Assembly: GCA_030998015.1 (NCBI GenBank)
Contig: JARWMV010000001.1
Span: 1 to 64,000, forward strand
Reading direction: 5' to 3'
From: Ceratorhiza oryzae-sativae
Lineage: Eukaryota > Basidiomycota > Agaricomycetes > Cantharellales > Ceratobasidiaceae
Length of the DNA stretch: 64,000 nucleotides
Shown here: piece after piece, positions 17,115 to 30,400 of the stretch
How the letters are laid out: each line of letters begins with the position of its first letter
Numbering within the stretch: the first letter of the stretch is position 1
Notes under the pieces: generated by a model
Told to the model about the DNA's origin: nothing
What the model saw: the letters and a program-made list of their open reading frames with translations, nothing else
Databases searched by the model: none
Position numbers and translations under genes: made by a program

Positions 17115-20100
17115 CTATTGTGCACTAATTCCCTCAGTAGTGACGTACACGTTGCCCCATCCAATACCATGTTTGAAATACGACATTTCGAGCCACACTG
17201 GATGATCTGCAGCGTTAGAAGAAATGACAAGCGCTGAGTCATCATGTCTCGGTCGTTGATACTCGGGGGGTAACCAGAAGAGAAGTTTGCCAGGTGATAG
17301 GGAGACCCATCCATCTGATTGGAAAAGTTGACTCAAGTGAGAAACATTTTGATGAAGGGGGATGATGGAGAGTGTATTTTGGTAAATTGTAGTCAAAGGG
17401 GCTGAGATGCCTTGGGTAATGTTGTGTCCAGGCGAAACAGCATCTGTGGGAGGACTATGATAAATCTGTTGCCTGGTAGGAGAACCATGTAAGAGACTGT
17501 TATCCTGTACTCGGATTGTGTTGTCATCTGAACCAGGGACAATGTGACGACCGTCAGGCGAGTGTGCAACGGAGTTGACCCAGTCTGAGTGACCAGCAAG
17601 TGGTTGACCAACTGCAGCACCTGTATGCACATCCCACACTCGCACTGTCTTGTCAGATGAGCCAGAGACGATGTGACGACCATCAGGCGAGTATGCGACA
17701 GAGTTGACCGAGTCTGAGTGACCAGCAAGTGGTTGACCAACTGCAGCACCTGTATGCGCATCCCACACTCGCACTGTCTTGTCGTCTGAGCCAGAGACGA
17801 TGTGACGACCATCAGGCGAGTATGCGACAGAAAGGACCGAGGATGAGTGACCAGCAAGTGGTTGACCAACTGCAGCACCTGTATGCGCATCCCACACTCG
17901 CACTGTCTTGTCGTCTGAGCCAGAGACGATGTGACGACCATCAGGCGAGTATGCGACAGACCAGACCGAGGATGAGTGACCAGCAAGTGGTTGACCAACT
18001 GCAGCACCTGTATGCGCATCCCACACTCGCACTGTCTTGTCGTCTGAGCCAGAGACGATGTGACGACCATCAGGCGAGTATGCGACAGAAAGGACCGAGT
18101 CTGAGTGACCAGCAAGTGGTTGACCAACTGCAGCACCTGTATGCGCATCCCACACTCGCACTGTGTTGTCTAATGACCCAGAGACGATGTGACGACCATC
18201 AGGCGAGTATGCGACAGACCAGACCGAGGATGAGTGACCAGCAAGTGGTTGACCAACTGCAGCACCTGTATGCGCATCCCACACTCGCACTGTGTTGTCA
18301 GATGAGCCAGAGACGATGTGACGACCATCAGGCGAGTATGCGACAGAAAGGACCGAGGATGAGTGACCAGCAAGTGGTTGACCAACTGCAGCACCTGTAT
18401 GCGCATCCCACACTCGCACTGTCTTGTCAGATGAGCCAGAGACGATGTGACGACCATCAGGCGAGTATGCGACAGAGTTGACCGATTGTGAGTGACCAGC
18501 AAGTGGTTGACCAACTGCAGCACCTGTATGCGCATCCCACACTCGCACTGTGTTGTCTCTTGAGCCAGAGACGATGTGACGACCATCAGGCGAGTATGCG
18601 ACAGACCAGACCGAGGATGAGTGACCAGCAAGTGGTTGACCAACTGCAGCACCTGTATGCGCATCCCACACTCGCACTGTCTTGTCGTCTGAGCCAGAGA
18701 CGATGTGACGACCATCAGGCGAGTATGCGACAGAAAGGACCGAGTCTGAGTGACCAGCAAGTGGTTGACCAACTGCAGCACCTGTATGCGCATCCCACAC
18801 TCGCACTGTGTTGTCTAATGACCCAGAGACGATGTGACGACCATCAGGCGAGTATGCGACAGACCAGACCGAGGATGAGTGACCAGCAAGTGGTTGACCA
18901 ACTGCAGCACCTGTATGCGCATCCCACACTCGCACTGTGTTGTCAGATGAGCCAGAGACGATGTGACGACCATCAGGCGAGTATGCAACAGAAAGGACCG
19001 AGGATGAGTGACCAGCAAGTGGTTCTCCAACTGCAGCACCTGTATGCGCATCCCACACTCGCACTGTCTTGTCAGACGAGCCAGAGACGATGTGGCGACC
19101 ATCAGGCGAGTATGCGACAGAAAGGACCGAGGATGAGTGACCAGCAAGTGGTTGACCAACTGCAGCACCTGTATGCGCATCCCACACTCGCACTGTGTTG
19201 TCTCTTGAGCCAGAGACGATGTGACGACCATCAGGCGAGTATGCGACAGACCAGACCGAGGATGAGTGACCAGCAAGTGGTTGACCAACTGCAGCACCTG
19301 TATGCGCATCCCACACTCGCACTGTCTTGTCGTCTGAGCCAGAGACGATGTGACGACCATCAGGCGAGTATGCGACAGAAAGGACCGAGAATGAGTGACC
19401 AGCAAGTGGTTGACCAACTGCAGCACCTGTATGCGCATCCCACACTCGCACTGTGTTGTCTAATGACCCAGAGACGATGTGACGACCATCAGGCGAGTAT
19501 GCGACACACCAAACCGAATTTTCATGAGGTATAAGTTGCGACCATGGCGCCCACCGCTGTGACATGCCTCTTATCACCCGGATCGTGTTTGAGAACTGCT
19601 TCTCTTTCACAACCCCGAGCAAGGAATCGGATGGTAAAAAGGCCAGCGCTGATGTGTACAAGTGCGGTGTACTTTCTCTTATAGGAATAGAGAATGCTCG
19701 TACGAAGCGCTCAACATCCTTCAATAGCTTGTAAATCTCCGTATCTGCTTCCTACAGAGGAATGAACTCATCAGTATCATATCAATTCTCTGGGGCCTCT
19801 ATAGGCTCGATGTATGTTCGCGCACCGTAAGGTAGGATTGCAAGGCTTGTATACTTGGTGACACGACATTTAGCCGCATGAGCAAACTCAGAACCTCTAT
19901 CCAGTACAGCACGGTAACCCCAGAAAAGAATCTCTTTATTCCTTCACGAAGCCTCCTGTTCTGATCCTCCACGCAACTAGCTAGGTGGTCTGTCCAATAC
20001 GTGCAGGAGTATCTCAAGTGAGGTTGGATGTTTTCATCTATGCGTTGCTTCAGATCCTCCACCTCATCATTGCGCTTGTACGATGTTTCAAGTCCGCAGA

Positions 20101-22706
20101 TATTAAACTTGAGCTCATTCATCATAATAGACAAACCGCGAGCCGCGAAGTGCGAGTTTTGCTCGCTTTGGTCGACAGCATACTCCCCGGATCTCGCCGG
20201 ATCAAGCATATAATCTGCAAAAGAGGCATGATACACACGAATGGCATCCCCTAAACCGTGGTCGACGTAGAGTACGGAGCCTAAACGATCGACTACCGAC
20301 TGCAAGACGTTCTCGCTCATTTGGTCCCCGTAGAGCTTGCTCAACGCCTTGATGGACAGGGGCGTGCGAGTCGAGCATACAATGATAGCTCCCAAGCATT
20401 TTCGCACGGCTTCCGTTGCCTTATCCGCCCTTTGTCTCCGATCTCTGCTTGCCTTGATAGCCATTGTGTATAAGTCGTCAAGCGCTTGGGACGACTGCCC
20501 AGTCATCGTGCTATTCAAGACGTCGTCCAAGGCTTTGGGCGGGTCGTCATCGTATAGTACCAGCTCGCACGCAGTGCGGGCCCAAATGAAAAGCCCCGAG
20601 GACTTTGCAACAATGCTTTGAGCTGCGTCTATTGGTAGTAGCTTTGATCGAGATGGTTTTTGATCGAGCTCGTGCTTGACATACACCCGGATATCGTCGG
20701 AAGCGTTGTGTTCAAACACATTGCAAATCGTGAAGCTTTTTCCGTGGCCACTCTCGAAGAATCCCTTGATATCGGAGTCGGGTCGGCTAGTAACAATGAT
20801 CTTCAGCCAGGATAACATTCCCGATAGGACCTCCAGATATTCCAGGAGCTGTCGACGCTCGTCGGTAGATTCGGCTTCGTCGAATGCATCCACTACGATA
20901 ACCTTTTGGGGACCCGTGTATACTAGCTCCTGCGATTCAATTACCCCTTGGACCAATTTTTCGAACTGCATCTGCATTGGTGAGTCGGAGAGTATCAGGT
21001 CTGCCTCTAGCGCCTTCTGGAGAGCAACTCCATATGTAGGGTGAATGATAGCCAAGCTGTATATTATGGTTGCGAGAATTCGCTCAGGGTTGCGGCGTTT
21101 TGGGTCGTCACGCTTACAGAAGAAACTAGCTGCAAGAGAGCCGGAGTTGTCTAGACTTTGACAGACAGAGGTAGCAATAGCACTTTTTCCAAGGCCAGCC
21201 TGGCCACGCACCCACATCAACCTGCTTTCTCCCACGTTATTGGACCCCGTAGGACGTCCAGCCCAGGAAATTATTTCTTGAATTATCCCTGTGCGAGTAC
21301 CAGACAGGCAGGCGCGTTTTGAGTCGTACCGCGCCTTGCCTATGGGTTTCAGCTTCTCGAGCAGTACGCTTCGAACTTTATTGTGTGGGTGAGTAACATT
21401 GTAGGCGATGCCATCTTACGCTGTACTCACCACCCTCGTCCAAAATCAAGAGTGCTTGGACGTTCACACCTCGGTCGAATTTCTCCTTTAGGTCCCGTAA
21501 CCTGTTCAGCATCTGATCGACAGTATCTTGTGCAGTAAAGCCAGTAAATGTTCTCAATGTGGAAACTGTCGAGGAGACCTTCAGTACAAACGGAGAAGTG
21601 AAGCAAGCGTTTCTCACTGGGTTCGCCTGTGGACTTGTACTCGATTACAAACTCCGAGGCATCTTCGATGATTTTCCATAGATCTTCAATGGTTTGACGA
21701 AGCTGGGGCAGCCTCGCAGCTTCCTTCACAGCATTGGCGGAGGGGAGGATACCGGCAAGTGCGTTGACCAGGGTCGCTACGCTTTCGTCACACTTTTCTT
21801 GCTCCTCTAGTTTCTATAATCGATGTATGATTGTTAATCCAAGAGTTATTGTGACAGCAGTCAAAGCGGATCACATACCCCCCACGCCATATTAAACGCA
21901 GCGAATATAGCCTTTGCACGAGGATCGAGCTGATAGACGCTCAGCGCTTGTTCGTGTTCTTGGCTGTGGTATGGACTCACTTCAGCCACTGCGCCTCCAA
22001 ACTCTAGAACGGCTTTTATGACGTTCCTGGCTGGGCCGAGCTTCTCCAGTAGGCGTTTCTGGCGGTCGATGGCCGCCGCATTCGATAATACCCTTGCCGC
22101 GATATCTTCGTTCTGTGATTGAATTGCGAGTGAGTATGGTTGTCATCAATGATGCACGACTCACCGATTCAGGAACAGGGTGGATGATCATTATTGACGC
22201 GCCTGGTTGACCACAATCTACCGAGCCAACATCAACTCACGAGCGACCGAGGCAATCGAAGGAGCCAGTCACAAAACCTACCGCGATTAATGACGAGAGA
22301 CGCGTCGAGTTCCGTGACGTGATACATTACGGACCAGATGCGCGACTTGCGACCCAAAAGATGATGCTCGTATGCGCGAATTTCGATTTGGGAAGCGATG
22401 TGAATGTCACTGCGGATCGAGCATGGGCGTCAGCGCGCGGTAGAACGAGGTATGGATTACGGATTCACATATGGATGGGAGTGCTCCAGTGTAGTACACT
22501 TCCCGATGCTATTTTAGGCGAAAGGTGCTTCTCGACGCCATCAGCCAGGATCTTGAGGCTCATGTCGTATTTGGAAAGCGTCGGTTGTAGTTTGATTTCT
22601 AGACGAGAAGGGTGAGCTGGGCAGGGAGCAAAGACAAGGACCAGTGAATACCTTGAATGCGATATCTCAAGGCCTCTGGAGGCTTGTCGACATGCGCAGT
22701 TGCCAT
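17115..22706 (-). CDS. NLR-like STAND protein: N-terminal domain, NACHT-type NTPase, 16 WD40 repeats
   Basis: Nine exons: 22706-22652, 22598-22469, 22409-22282, 22202-22165, 22112-21879, 21813-21618, 21565-21431, 21375-19826 and 19751-17115. They sum to 5103 nt, or 1700 residues, in frame throughout. The first four exons give a beta-rich, possibly C2-like start, followed by a helical region. The NTPase has a P-loop (GQAGLGKSA), Walker B (VIVVDAFDEAE) and a sensor-like IVTSRPDS. After winged-helix-like segments come 16 WD40 repeats of 43 residues each, nearly identical except at a few positions, then a C-terminal segment (DGWVSLSPGKLLFWLPP). In fungi this architecture (HET-D/E/R type) acts in self/non-self recognition: the repeats sense ligand and the NTPase oligomerises. 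No toxin or lipase effector domain is seen at the N-terminus. Exon 1 start is inferred. Confidence 0.9.
17500..19530 (-). repeat. 129-bp tandem repeat array encoding WD40 units, higher-order period five
   Basis: Sixteen units of 129 bp, all inside the last exon of the NLR gene. The variable residues before (N/K)TVRVWD follow L-D-R-S-S, L-D-R-S-S, then L-D-D-D-S and a final D. Units 1-5 and 6-10 are thus a duplicated 645-bp block, and 11-15 are a modified third copy. Strong DNA identity between units indicates recent unequal exchange or gene conversion. Confidence 0.93.
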
Positions 22707-23950
22707 GTTGAGAGTAAATGTGCGATAGCAAGTGGTTAGGGTGTGGTGGTCCAGCTCAATGCAACGAGGCGCTGCCTCTTGGGTGTGCTGACAAATATCG
22801 ATGAGCGTTGCCTCTTGTGCATGAACACAGCCCCGTCTCGACACGGTGGACGTGGCCTCTGCAATTGGAGCGTGCTGTTGATTTACTCGTCCACACGCAT
22901 CCCATGAGATGTTCTCACAAATGGGGCCGTGGCATATGTCTGCCTCAAGTGTTACGTTTACCGTTTTTTGTAGAATACAAACATAAGTATATCGAATGTG
23001 AAAATGTTCTGGCAATCGCATGGCTCGTGTAGTACGACTCGCGTACTTACTGTAACGTGCTACTACATACTAGAACGACCCTTAACGTATATGTAAGGAG
23101 CGCTTTCCGGCTCCGCAGGTAGCATGCTACATGCAGTTATGATATTCGCTTTTACTCGCCTTGTACATACTGCGCTACGCGCATTTATTGCGTGATCGTT
23201 AGCATAGATTTTGACATCGTTTGCGCACAGACCCGACAGAGGGCGGGTGATGACGGCTTTGGGTGCGACTCGAGCGCGATAGTCGGGGACAAAGCTTGTC
23301 GTCAAGGTGAGCATGTCTCTCCGGTTTCATCTCTTCTGTACCAAGTAGTGTCAAAATACGAGGCTCTGCTTCGAACGACAATAGAATTGGGATTGTGTGG
23401 CAGATATTGATTAGTATGTTTCATAACTCACTTCATGTGTCGTCTCGCATATCATCTCATGTAATGTCTCATGTACCGAGACACACACGCTTATGCGTCG
23501 CCTTATCAACTCCCACCGCCCATCATATAAATAGCCTACATGTACTCCCGCCTATACAACGTCGAATACATTGTCTTCCACTGCATACATGCGCAAAGTC
23601 ATAGCCCTTGAAGACTCTGCCGGTTTTGTCTTCAACGGATTACGAACGAACGAAAGAAACGAGGATCAAGAGGCATATGTGCCGTCCGGTTAATAGCTCA
23701 AGACTGAATCGTCAATGAAAGTTTGGACTAGGCAGCGACAAGGCCAATGTATGGCTATATGCGCAAACGGAGAGCTGGCATGCGCTGGTGACTCATCTGT
23801 GTGAACGACAAATAGCATAGATTAGGCAACCGACGTTGAACGCCAGGCGCATATAAAAGCTCGCTCGCTACACACCACAAAACAAGGACTTCAACTACAA
23901 CACGCTTGTACGAACAAAGAAAACGACGAGATAGCCACACTAGGGACTGG
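22707..23950. other. No gene supported (22.7-23.95 kb)
   Basis: Promoter side of the NLR gene and downstream side of the next minus-strand gene. A TATAAATAG sits near 23525 on the + strand, followed by CGCCTATAC-like sequence resembling the duplicated element at 16.1-17.0 kb. No frame with good splice sites was found. Confidence 0.3.
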
Positions 23951-26900
23951 CTACGACACCGTTGAGCCCAGCTGCGGGGGGTTGCCTGCTTCGTTCCCGC
24001 CCAAATTACCCTTGGGATCTGTGTCTCCAACCGTGCCATTCTGCGGCCTAGCGGTGGTAGTTGTGCCTCCAGCGGCACCGTCGCTGAGAACTTCAGCCCC
24101 AGCCCCCGTATCCGTTTGTTCCCGATTCGTTCCGGTGGGTGGCTGACCTTTCTGGTCGTCGGCCGGCTGCGTCCGCGTGGCATCAGTTGAACCAGGTTCG
24201 GTACCAGATGTTTCGGGCAAACTGGGGTTCCCACTACCGCCCCCCTGGCTGTTTACCACACCGCCAACATTATCAGCGTCATCCGACTGTTTCGCCTCAC
24301 CCTCCGCGCTCGTGTCATCGCCGCCCTTGGTACCCTCAAGCAGCTTAATCAGCGCATCAAACGCATCAATCAACTCTTTCAACTCGGGCTTTTGAGCGAC
24401 CGCCACCATCTGCGTATACACCGCTTCCAAAATCCCACACGCCGGCTATTCGCACACAGGCCAATCAGACTCGATCCTTTGTCCAAAAACGCAAACACCC
24501 ACTCACCAACGAAAACAAAAATTCCATCGCAGGCTTCTGCGCCTGATCCGAACTGGTCGTCTGGGCATTCGTCGACGCGCACACGAGCACCGGCGAGCTG
24601 TACGCGTTCTTCAGGTACTTGGCAATCTTGAGCGCCACGGCCACGGATCGCTTCATCGAAAATCGCTCGCGCGACTGGCCGGGAGAGATGTACAGCTCGT
24701 CGGTCGGGTCGAGCTCGTGGCATGCCTTGAGCGCGAGCGAAAAGTGGCTGGCTCGGATCTTGATACCCCCTGGATTCTTTGGTGGGTCGCCGTGCTTGGT
24801 GTCGCACTTCCACCAGCCGAGCAAGATTAACGCAGTCTGCTCGATCGGTCCGAGGGGGGATTCGCCGAGGGGGCCATTCGGAGTATGGTACATCTTGATC
24901 AACTATGCAATATCATTAGCGCCGGTACCGCCATCAACACAACCAACACCCCCACCTGGTACTTGTTCTCGCTAACCGCACCCGCCTGGTCGACACCCAC
25001 AACCAGATCCTGCCCGTTGAGTCGGATCGCGACCTTGACGAACAAGTTGATCCAGATCGGCTTCTTGTCGCTCACCGACTGCAGCTTGATCCGGTTCGCG
25101 CCGGCCCGAGGCGGAGTCTGCTCAAACGACCCAATGTACTGCAGCGCTTCGGCGTTTCCGCCCGGGAAGATAAACCCGTCCGCCTGGCCGGTGAGTTGGT
25201 CCCAGACCGCGTTGATGACCCAGTCAAGCTTGTCCTGAGACACCTCTCCGCGCATCACCGTCGTCGGGTTCAGGCCCAGGGCCTTGGAGATCGTTCTCGG
25301 CTTGTCCTCGTCCTTGGCGTCGGGCTTGATGCACCACCGGCGGAGGACAAAGTCGCCCGGCAGAACAATGTCGACGTCGAGTTTCGGGCGATAATTCATG
25401 ACGGCGCCCCATGCGGTGCGATAGCGCTGCACGATATGGACGCGGTTGACAATCTTTTCGCCTTTGCGCTCGGCGAAGCGAACTTGGACCATCGACTGCA
25501 AGCGGTCGTAGACCATGTCGACGTAGTATGGTTGGAGTTGCTATATTCATGACCCTCATTAGTAACGAATCGAGCAGGAATAAAGTCACGGGCGTACCTG
25601 GTACAAAATGACCGGGACGTTCTTCAAATAATTTTCGTCCTTGGTAATCTCCGGCACGGCGCTCGCAAACTGGAGCAGTGTCGCAGGGCTCGGGGGAACC
25701 CTGGCAACAGGGGCCGACTCTTTGGGCACCTGCCTCCGATGCGCCTCTTGCAAGTCGCGAAGCAAGTTGGTCGGGGGAACGGGCAGAGTATAGTACGCAT
25801 CCTTGACCTGGTCGAACAAGCTAGGCAATTCAGGGATATTCGCGTACAAGGGCTCGCCAAACGGATTGCGCTTGTGGTCCGCCGCGGTGATCATGGGCGG
25901 GAACGGGTACGGCCACCAAGGAGGCTGCGCCCACGGCTTGGGATGATGGTGGTGGTGAGGCCCGCGGCGCCAGACCGGGCAGAGCTGGTGATGGAATCCG
26001 CCCTCGCAGCCGCAATCGAACCCATACTCCCGGGCGTGCCGGTACTCGCGACGCGCGTGGTGTTCCCGCTCAAGCTCGCGGTCGTAGCGGCGGCGCCAGA
26101 ACCGACAGTCACGATGATGCTTTCCGTTGGGGCATCCGCAAGGCAAGTCGCGCTCGCGCTCGCGCCAGAACCGACAACGACGGTGATGCTTCTCGCCCGG
26201 ACAGTCGCAACCCACCGAGCTCGAGCTGTCTGACAAGGACGAATCCGAGTTGGAATCCGAGGTGAAAAGGTCGGGGTCGGGCACGTAGTTTACAGGCGGA
26301 TATTCCCTCTCGGGACGGTGACGATGGTGGTGGTGGTGATGGTGGAGGCCAAACTCTTCCGGCCGTCCAACCTCGCCGCTCCAGCTGTCCGATGTCGACA
26401 CACTGATAAACGGCAGTCAGGGATGTGTCTCGGCTTGTGAGAGGTAAACACGCACTGAACTGCACCCTTGCTCTTGGATTCCCCAATGCCCTTTCCTCCG
26501 GCCGTTGTTGATGGGCTATTGACAAAAATGCGCTTTAGAAAAACCGAGATGGACAGAGAAGGACCGAACACTCACCCTTCTTTACCCTTTCCCTTGTTTC
26601 CGCTTCGATCGACGGGTGTATCGTTGGGCTCTTGTTCGCCATCGTCATCGCTGGCCTGGGTGGAGCGTGAAGGACCCTTGATGATTCTTCTCGGGAGTGC
26701 TTCGTATTGGCTTCCATCTTCATCTGGATTCATGCGAGGATTGGATCGCTTGACTCCTGACTTGAAACCAGTCTCCTTTGCCGACGGACGCGCCTGACTT
26801 CCGCCCGGTTGGTTGCCTCGAGGAGCAGTGGCACCGGTCCTGTCGCCCTTGGGCGTGGGCTGAGGAGCATACGGAGTCGAACGAGCTCGTCCAGTCCGGG

Positions 26901-27462
26901 GGGCTACTTCCTCCTCTTCTTCATCCTCCCCCTCGCCCGCCTCCTCACGTACGTCGAACTCTTCGCTTCCGGCGTCGTCGGATTGAACAGGAGCAAGCAA
27001 ACGAGAGTTCGCGGGTACAGCACCAGCACGGCGAACATCAGCAGATGTCGGAGCAGGCCCAGAGCGGCGAGAACCAACAGCTGGCTGAGAAGTGTTGCGC
27101 CAAGCGCTGCTGGTCCGATCAGGAGCACGCTTGCCGTTAGTGTACGGGTTGATAGACGGTAGTGTCACGACACCGTTCTCCGCGTGGCCCTCTTCGTCTT
27201 CGTCCTCATCCTCGTCCTCTAGATACACGTCGTCTTCGGAATTGGTGTCTTGGCGGCCGCGATCCGCTTCGACCGGTCGGTTGCTATCGCCCCTGGGATC
27301 TGCAAATCGGTTTGTAGGCCCTAGCTCGACATATGTGAACCCGGTGCGTTCACGGTCAGCCCCAGTCGACCGGAGCTGGTCCCGGCGAGAGCGATTACGG
27401 GGGCTGGGCGAATCGTTGTCGCCAGGCAAGCTGACGACGTGGACGTCACTTCGTCGGGGCAT
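23951..27462 (-). CDS. Large protein with three CxC...HHxxC...WR motifs, function unknown
   Basis: Six exons: 27462-26576, 26515-26456, 26402-25598, 25540-24956, 24902-24507 and 24445-23951. They sum to 3228 nt, or 1075 residues. The N-terminal third is disordered and has acidic runs (EDEDEDEDEE, EDEEEEE). Then come a seven-His run and three copies of C-x-C-P-x-x-K-H-H-x-x-C-x-x-W-R (GCDCPGEKHHRRCRFWR, PCGCPNGKHHRDCRFWR and the looser DCGCEGGFHHQLCPVWR), a likely metal-binding repeat. A further His stretch (GPHHHHHPKPW) precedes a long globular region rich in short aliphatic segments (VDIVLPGDFVLRRWCIKP, IWINLFVKVAIRLNGQDLVV). The tail is Gly/Thr/Asp-rich. No signal peptide or membrane helix is seen. 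I do not recognise the family. Introns are 50-61 nt with good signals. Confidence 0.85.
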
Positions 27463-30400
27463 GGCTAAGGTCAGAGATCTAGGCCGAGGTGAGACTCGGT
27501 CGGACGCGGACCCAACGCGTGCTACTCACAGTGCAGGCCGCAGACAGTCTCACGAGAGGCTTGTCCCGAGGAGTTGCGCCATCTGGGCTTTAAGCGCAGG
27601 TCGCCCACACGGCGGACACAGAGCCGGCGCGGATGCAGCTCGTCCGGGGCGCTCGACCGTTGATGGCCGCGTCCGGAAGAGACCATGCGACAGCGCTCAG
27701 GCACATCGTCGTTCCCGTGGGCGCTTCGATCCCCTGCACAAACACGGCCACACACTCGGCGCGCTGTATCCGATCCTCGGCACACCCGTGCGATGGCTCA
27801 GCCTCGACGGCAATGCCTGGGCGACGTGTTCCCAAACTGTGCCAATTCTAGCGCCGATATGTGTCATACCCAGTTCGCGATGGATCGTCCGAGCCTCTCA
27901 TCTCCCATCTCGGATCCCCACGTCACACGAATGTGAGCCACGCACAGACCAGCAAAAGCAAATGAGGCCAAAATAACCATACTCAAGCTCATATGAAGCA
28001 CCAAGGCTATCCCCGGCCCCGCTCAACTTTACGGCTGGATCTTCCCGATCGTGGCTGAACGCTTCCGGATCTGCAGCCGCTCGCAAAATTTCCTAATTAT
28101 GATTTTGAGCAAATAGGATAAACCTTCCGGCTGTACATGCCATCAAGTGGTCGGAAAACACTCGCAGTGACGTTCGTAAGCAATGGTCCTGCACCATCCC
28201 TCACCCGGTATAAAAACGACCAAACATAAACCGAGAATCAAGTGGATACGACTGAACCAACGGCAAGATTTGACGTTGATGGTTCGTTCCTGTGCGACAT
28301 GTATAGAAATGACTGTTCATTATTGTATCATACAATAACCAACTTCATGCCAAACGACATCCCTGCTGCTTAAGAAACTTGTGTGTAGAACATGATCTTG
28401 TTTAGCCCAACTGCACACTCGCCGATTGAATGTCATAATTGTGAACGAATAACATAAAAAACTTGCTTCCACCAAGATCATTGTTGGCATGCTCAGCGAG
28501 TCCAAGCAGCTTGCCACAAACAGAAACATCCTTGCGGGTCTCGCTCACGAGCATTGACCGTCTCCCTTTGTCTCTGCTCTCACAATATGCCTATTGTTGT
28601 GCCATCCAAAACCTTGCACGTCACAAGCTGAGCCTGGGTGCCCCCTCCTGGGCCCGTCAAACCAATCATCTCTCAACACATTGCTACAATCTAACATCAG
28701 TCCTGTCTTTGCCAGTCATTAAATCACTTGCTGCCGATGTTCTCGTGAGCTGGGTCACATATCGTAGCTCAGAGAGCGGATATATGCATAACAATGAATA
28801 CGGCATACTCGCCATGCAGAGTAATATCATAAGTAGACTGGCACCCATCGTATCTCCATGCCATACGGTCTTGTTCAGGTCGTAGGTAAAATTACAAGTT
28901 GTCCTAAGCCATTCCTCATTTACTGAACAGGGCCAATGCCGAGACGACTTGCCTGACCGTATCAACGAATCTCTAACGGTAAGTTATTTTCGTAATTGGA
29001 TGGCTTAGTCTATCTGGCTGTCGACTAATACAGGTCGATCAATTTAGCGCGTTACGCGCAACACGATATACGTACACTCGGCGAGGTCTTTGCATATGCT
29101 TTGCCCATGAAATCCAGTGTTCTTCTCACCATATGGGGCCGAAAGCGCCGCTGTGATATTACCAAACTTGGGCATAATGTAATGACTAGTTTATATTCTT
29201 TGCTCAAGCGAAGCTGGTTGCAATATGGCAGGTGAATATATCGTCTATCCCCGATACTCCTACTATCCCAAAAAAATACTGTCATCGTGCGAGCCGGTCG
29301 CAGCAGGACTGCTCGAACAGAGGTTTTTCACTTTTTCCGCCACTATGACAATCCCTCCAACCACGGGCATGCCTTTCGCGTCTGCCATCTGGTATGTGTT
29401 GCTCTGTGCATTCTGAATCTGAAATTATTTTATAAACCATCATCCGCAGTGTTCCCACAAACTGAAACAAAGCGCAATCGAATTAATCGTGTGCCGTAGC
29501 CTGCAGAGCCGCACAATGCGTACTGATCGAAGGGACGCGCCGGTCACGTGCGCCCACGCACCGAGACGGCCCTTCGTACTGGTCCACGACTACATCGTGA
29601 CAGTACCCGGCGTCGCGCGTCGCTTTTCACCCACCCAACACTCCCTTGACGCGAAATGTCGTTTGGTTGCGGTTCACCCGACCCGCGGTTCGGGGATCCG
29701 CCACGCTCGCGCTTGCGTCCCCCCCCCCCCAACCTTGCTGGGGGGGGGGGGGGCTCACCCAATCGATAGGTCGCACCGGCGCAAGCGTTCGGCTTCGAGA
29801 TCAGTCGGTTTTTCGGCCCGTAAACGCCCGATCACGACAAGCTCTCGACCATGCTGCTCAGCCTGGTCGGGACTTGATTCCTCTATCATGTCGGCTCGCT
29901 CCAGGTTCTATGACTGCTGGCTGTGATTTCGTTCATTTTGGTTGGTCTGGTCTCTTGGAAATTTAAGGTGCTCCGTAGTTCTTGGTTAAAACCTCCCATA
30001 CAATCTTTTCGCCCCAATGCTGAAAACACAGGCAGCGCGATTAAGATATTTAATAGCACCCTCGTACCGAGGCTGGACGGGCTTCACAGCCCCAATCCAA
30101 CCTACTGACGCTTTTTTTGCAATACTACACCCGCCTAGTGGTCTCTTCAACCAGATATTTAAATTCACGAGTTTTGACTGTAAATTACCAGCACTCGCTT
30201 TAGTTTACACACGGTACATCGACCAACAAACTAGATAGATCGGCTGGAATATGATTAGATTCATGTCATTAATACGCTGGTTTAGACATGCCAACCGGCT
30301 GATTATCCAACGCATGAGCCTATGGGGCGAAAAATGAAGGTTTCTAGGTCATAATTTGCATGCCAAGGTCAGCAATGGCAGCCTTCCCACGAACCTAGAT

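Noticed and set aside
17500..19530. Regular repeat array that could be mistaken for CRISPR
   Set aside because: Units are contiguous, coding and without spacers, and the genome is eukaryotic.
17729..19534. Long + strand open frames of 250 and 348 codons
   Set aside because: They are antisense images of the 129-bp WD40 repeats. The unit is divisible by three, so any frame lacking a stop once stays open throughout.
27092..27976. 294-codon + strand frame
   Set aside because: It lies mostly antisense to exon 1 of the Cys/His protein gene, is Arg/Ser-rich, and has no splice support or recognisable domain.
28463..28885. 140-codon + strand frame
   Set aside because: Composition is not protein-like, and there are no conserved motifs or splice sites.
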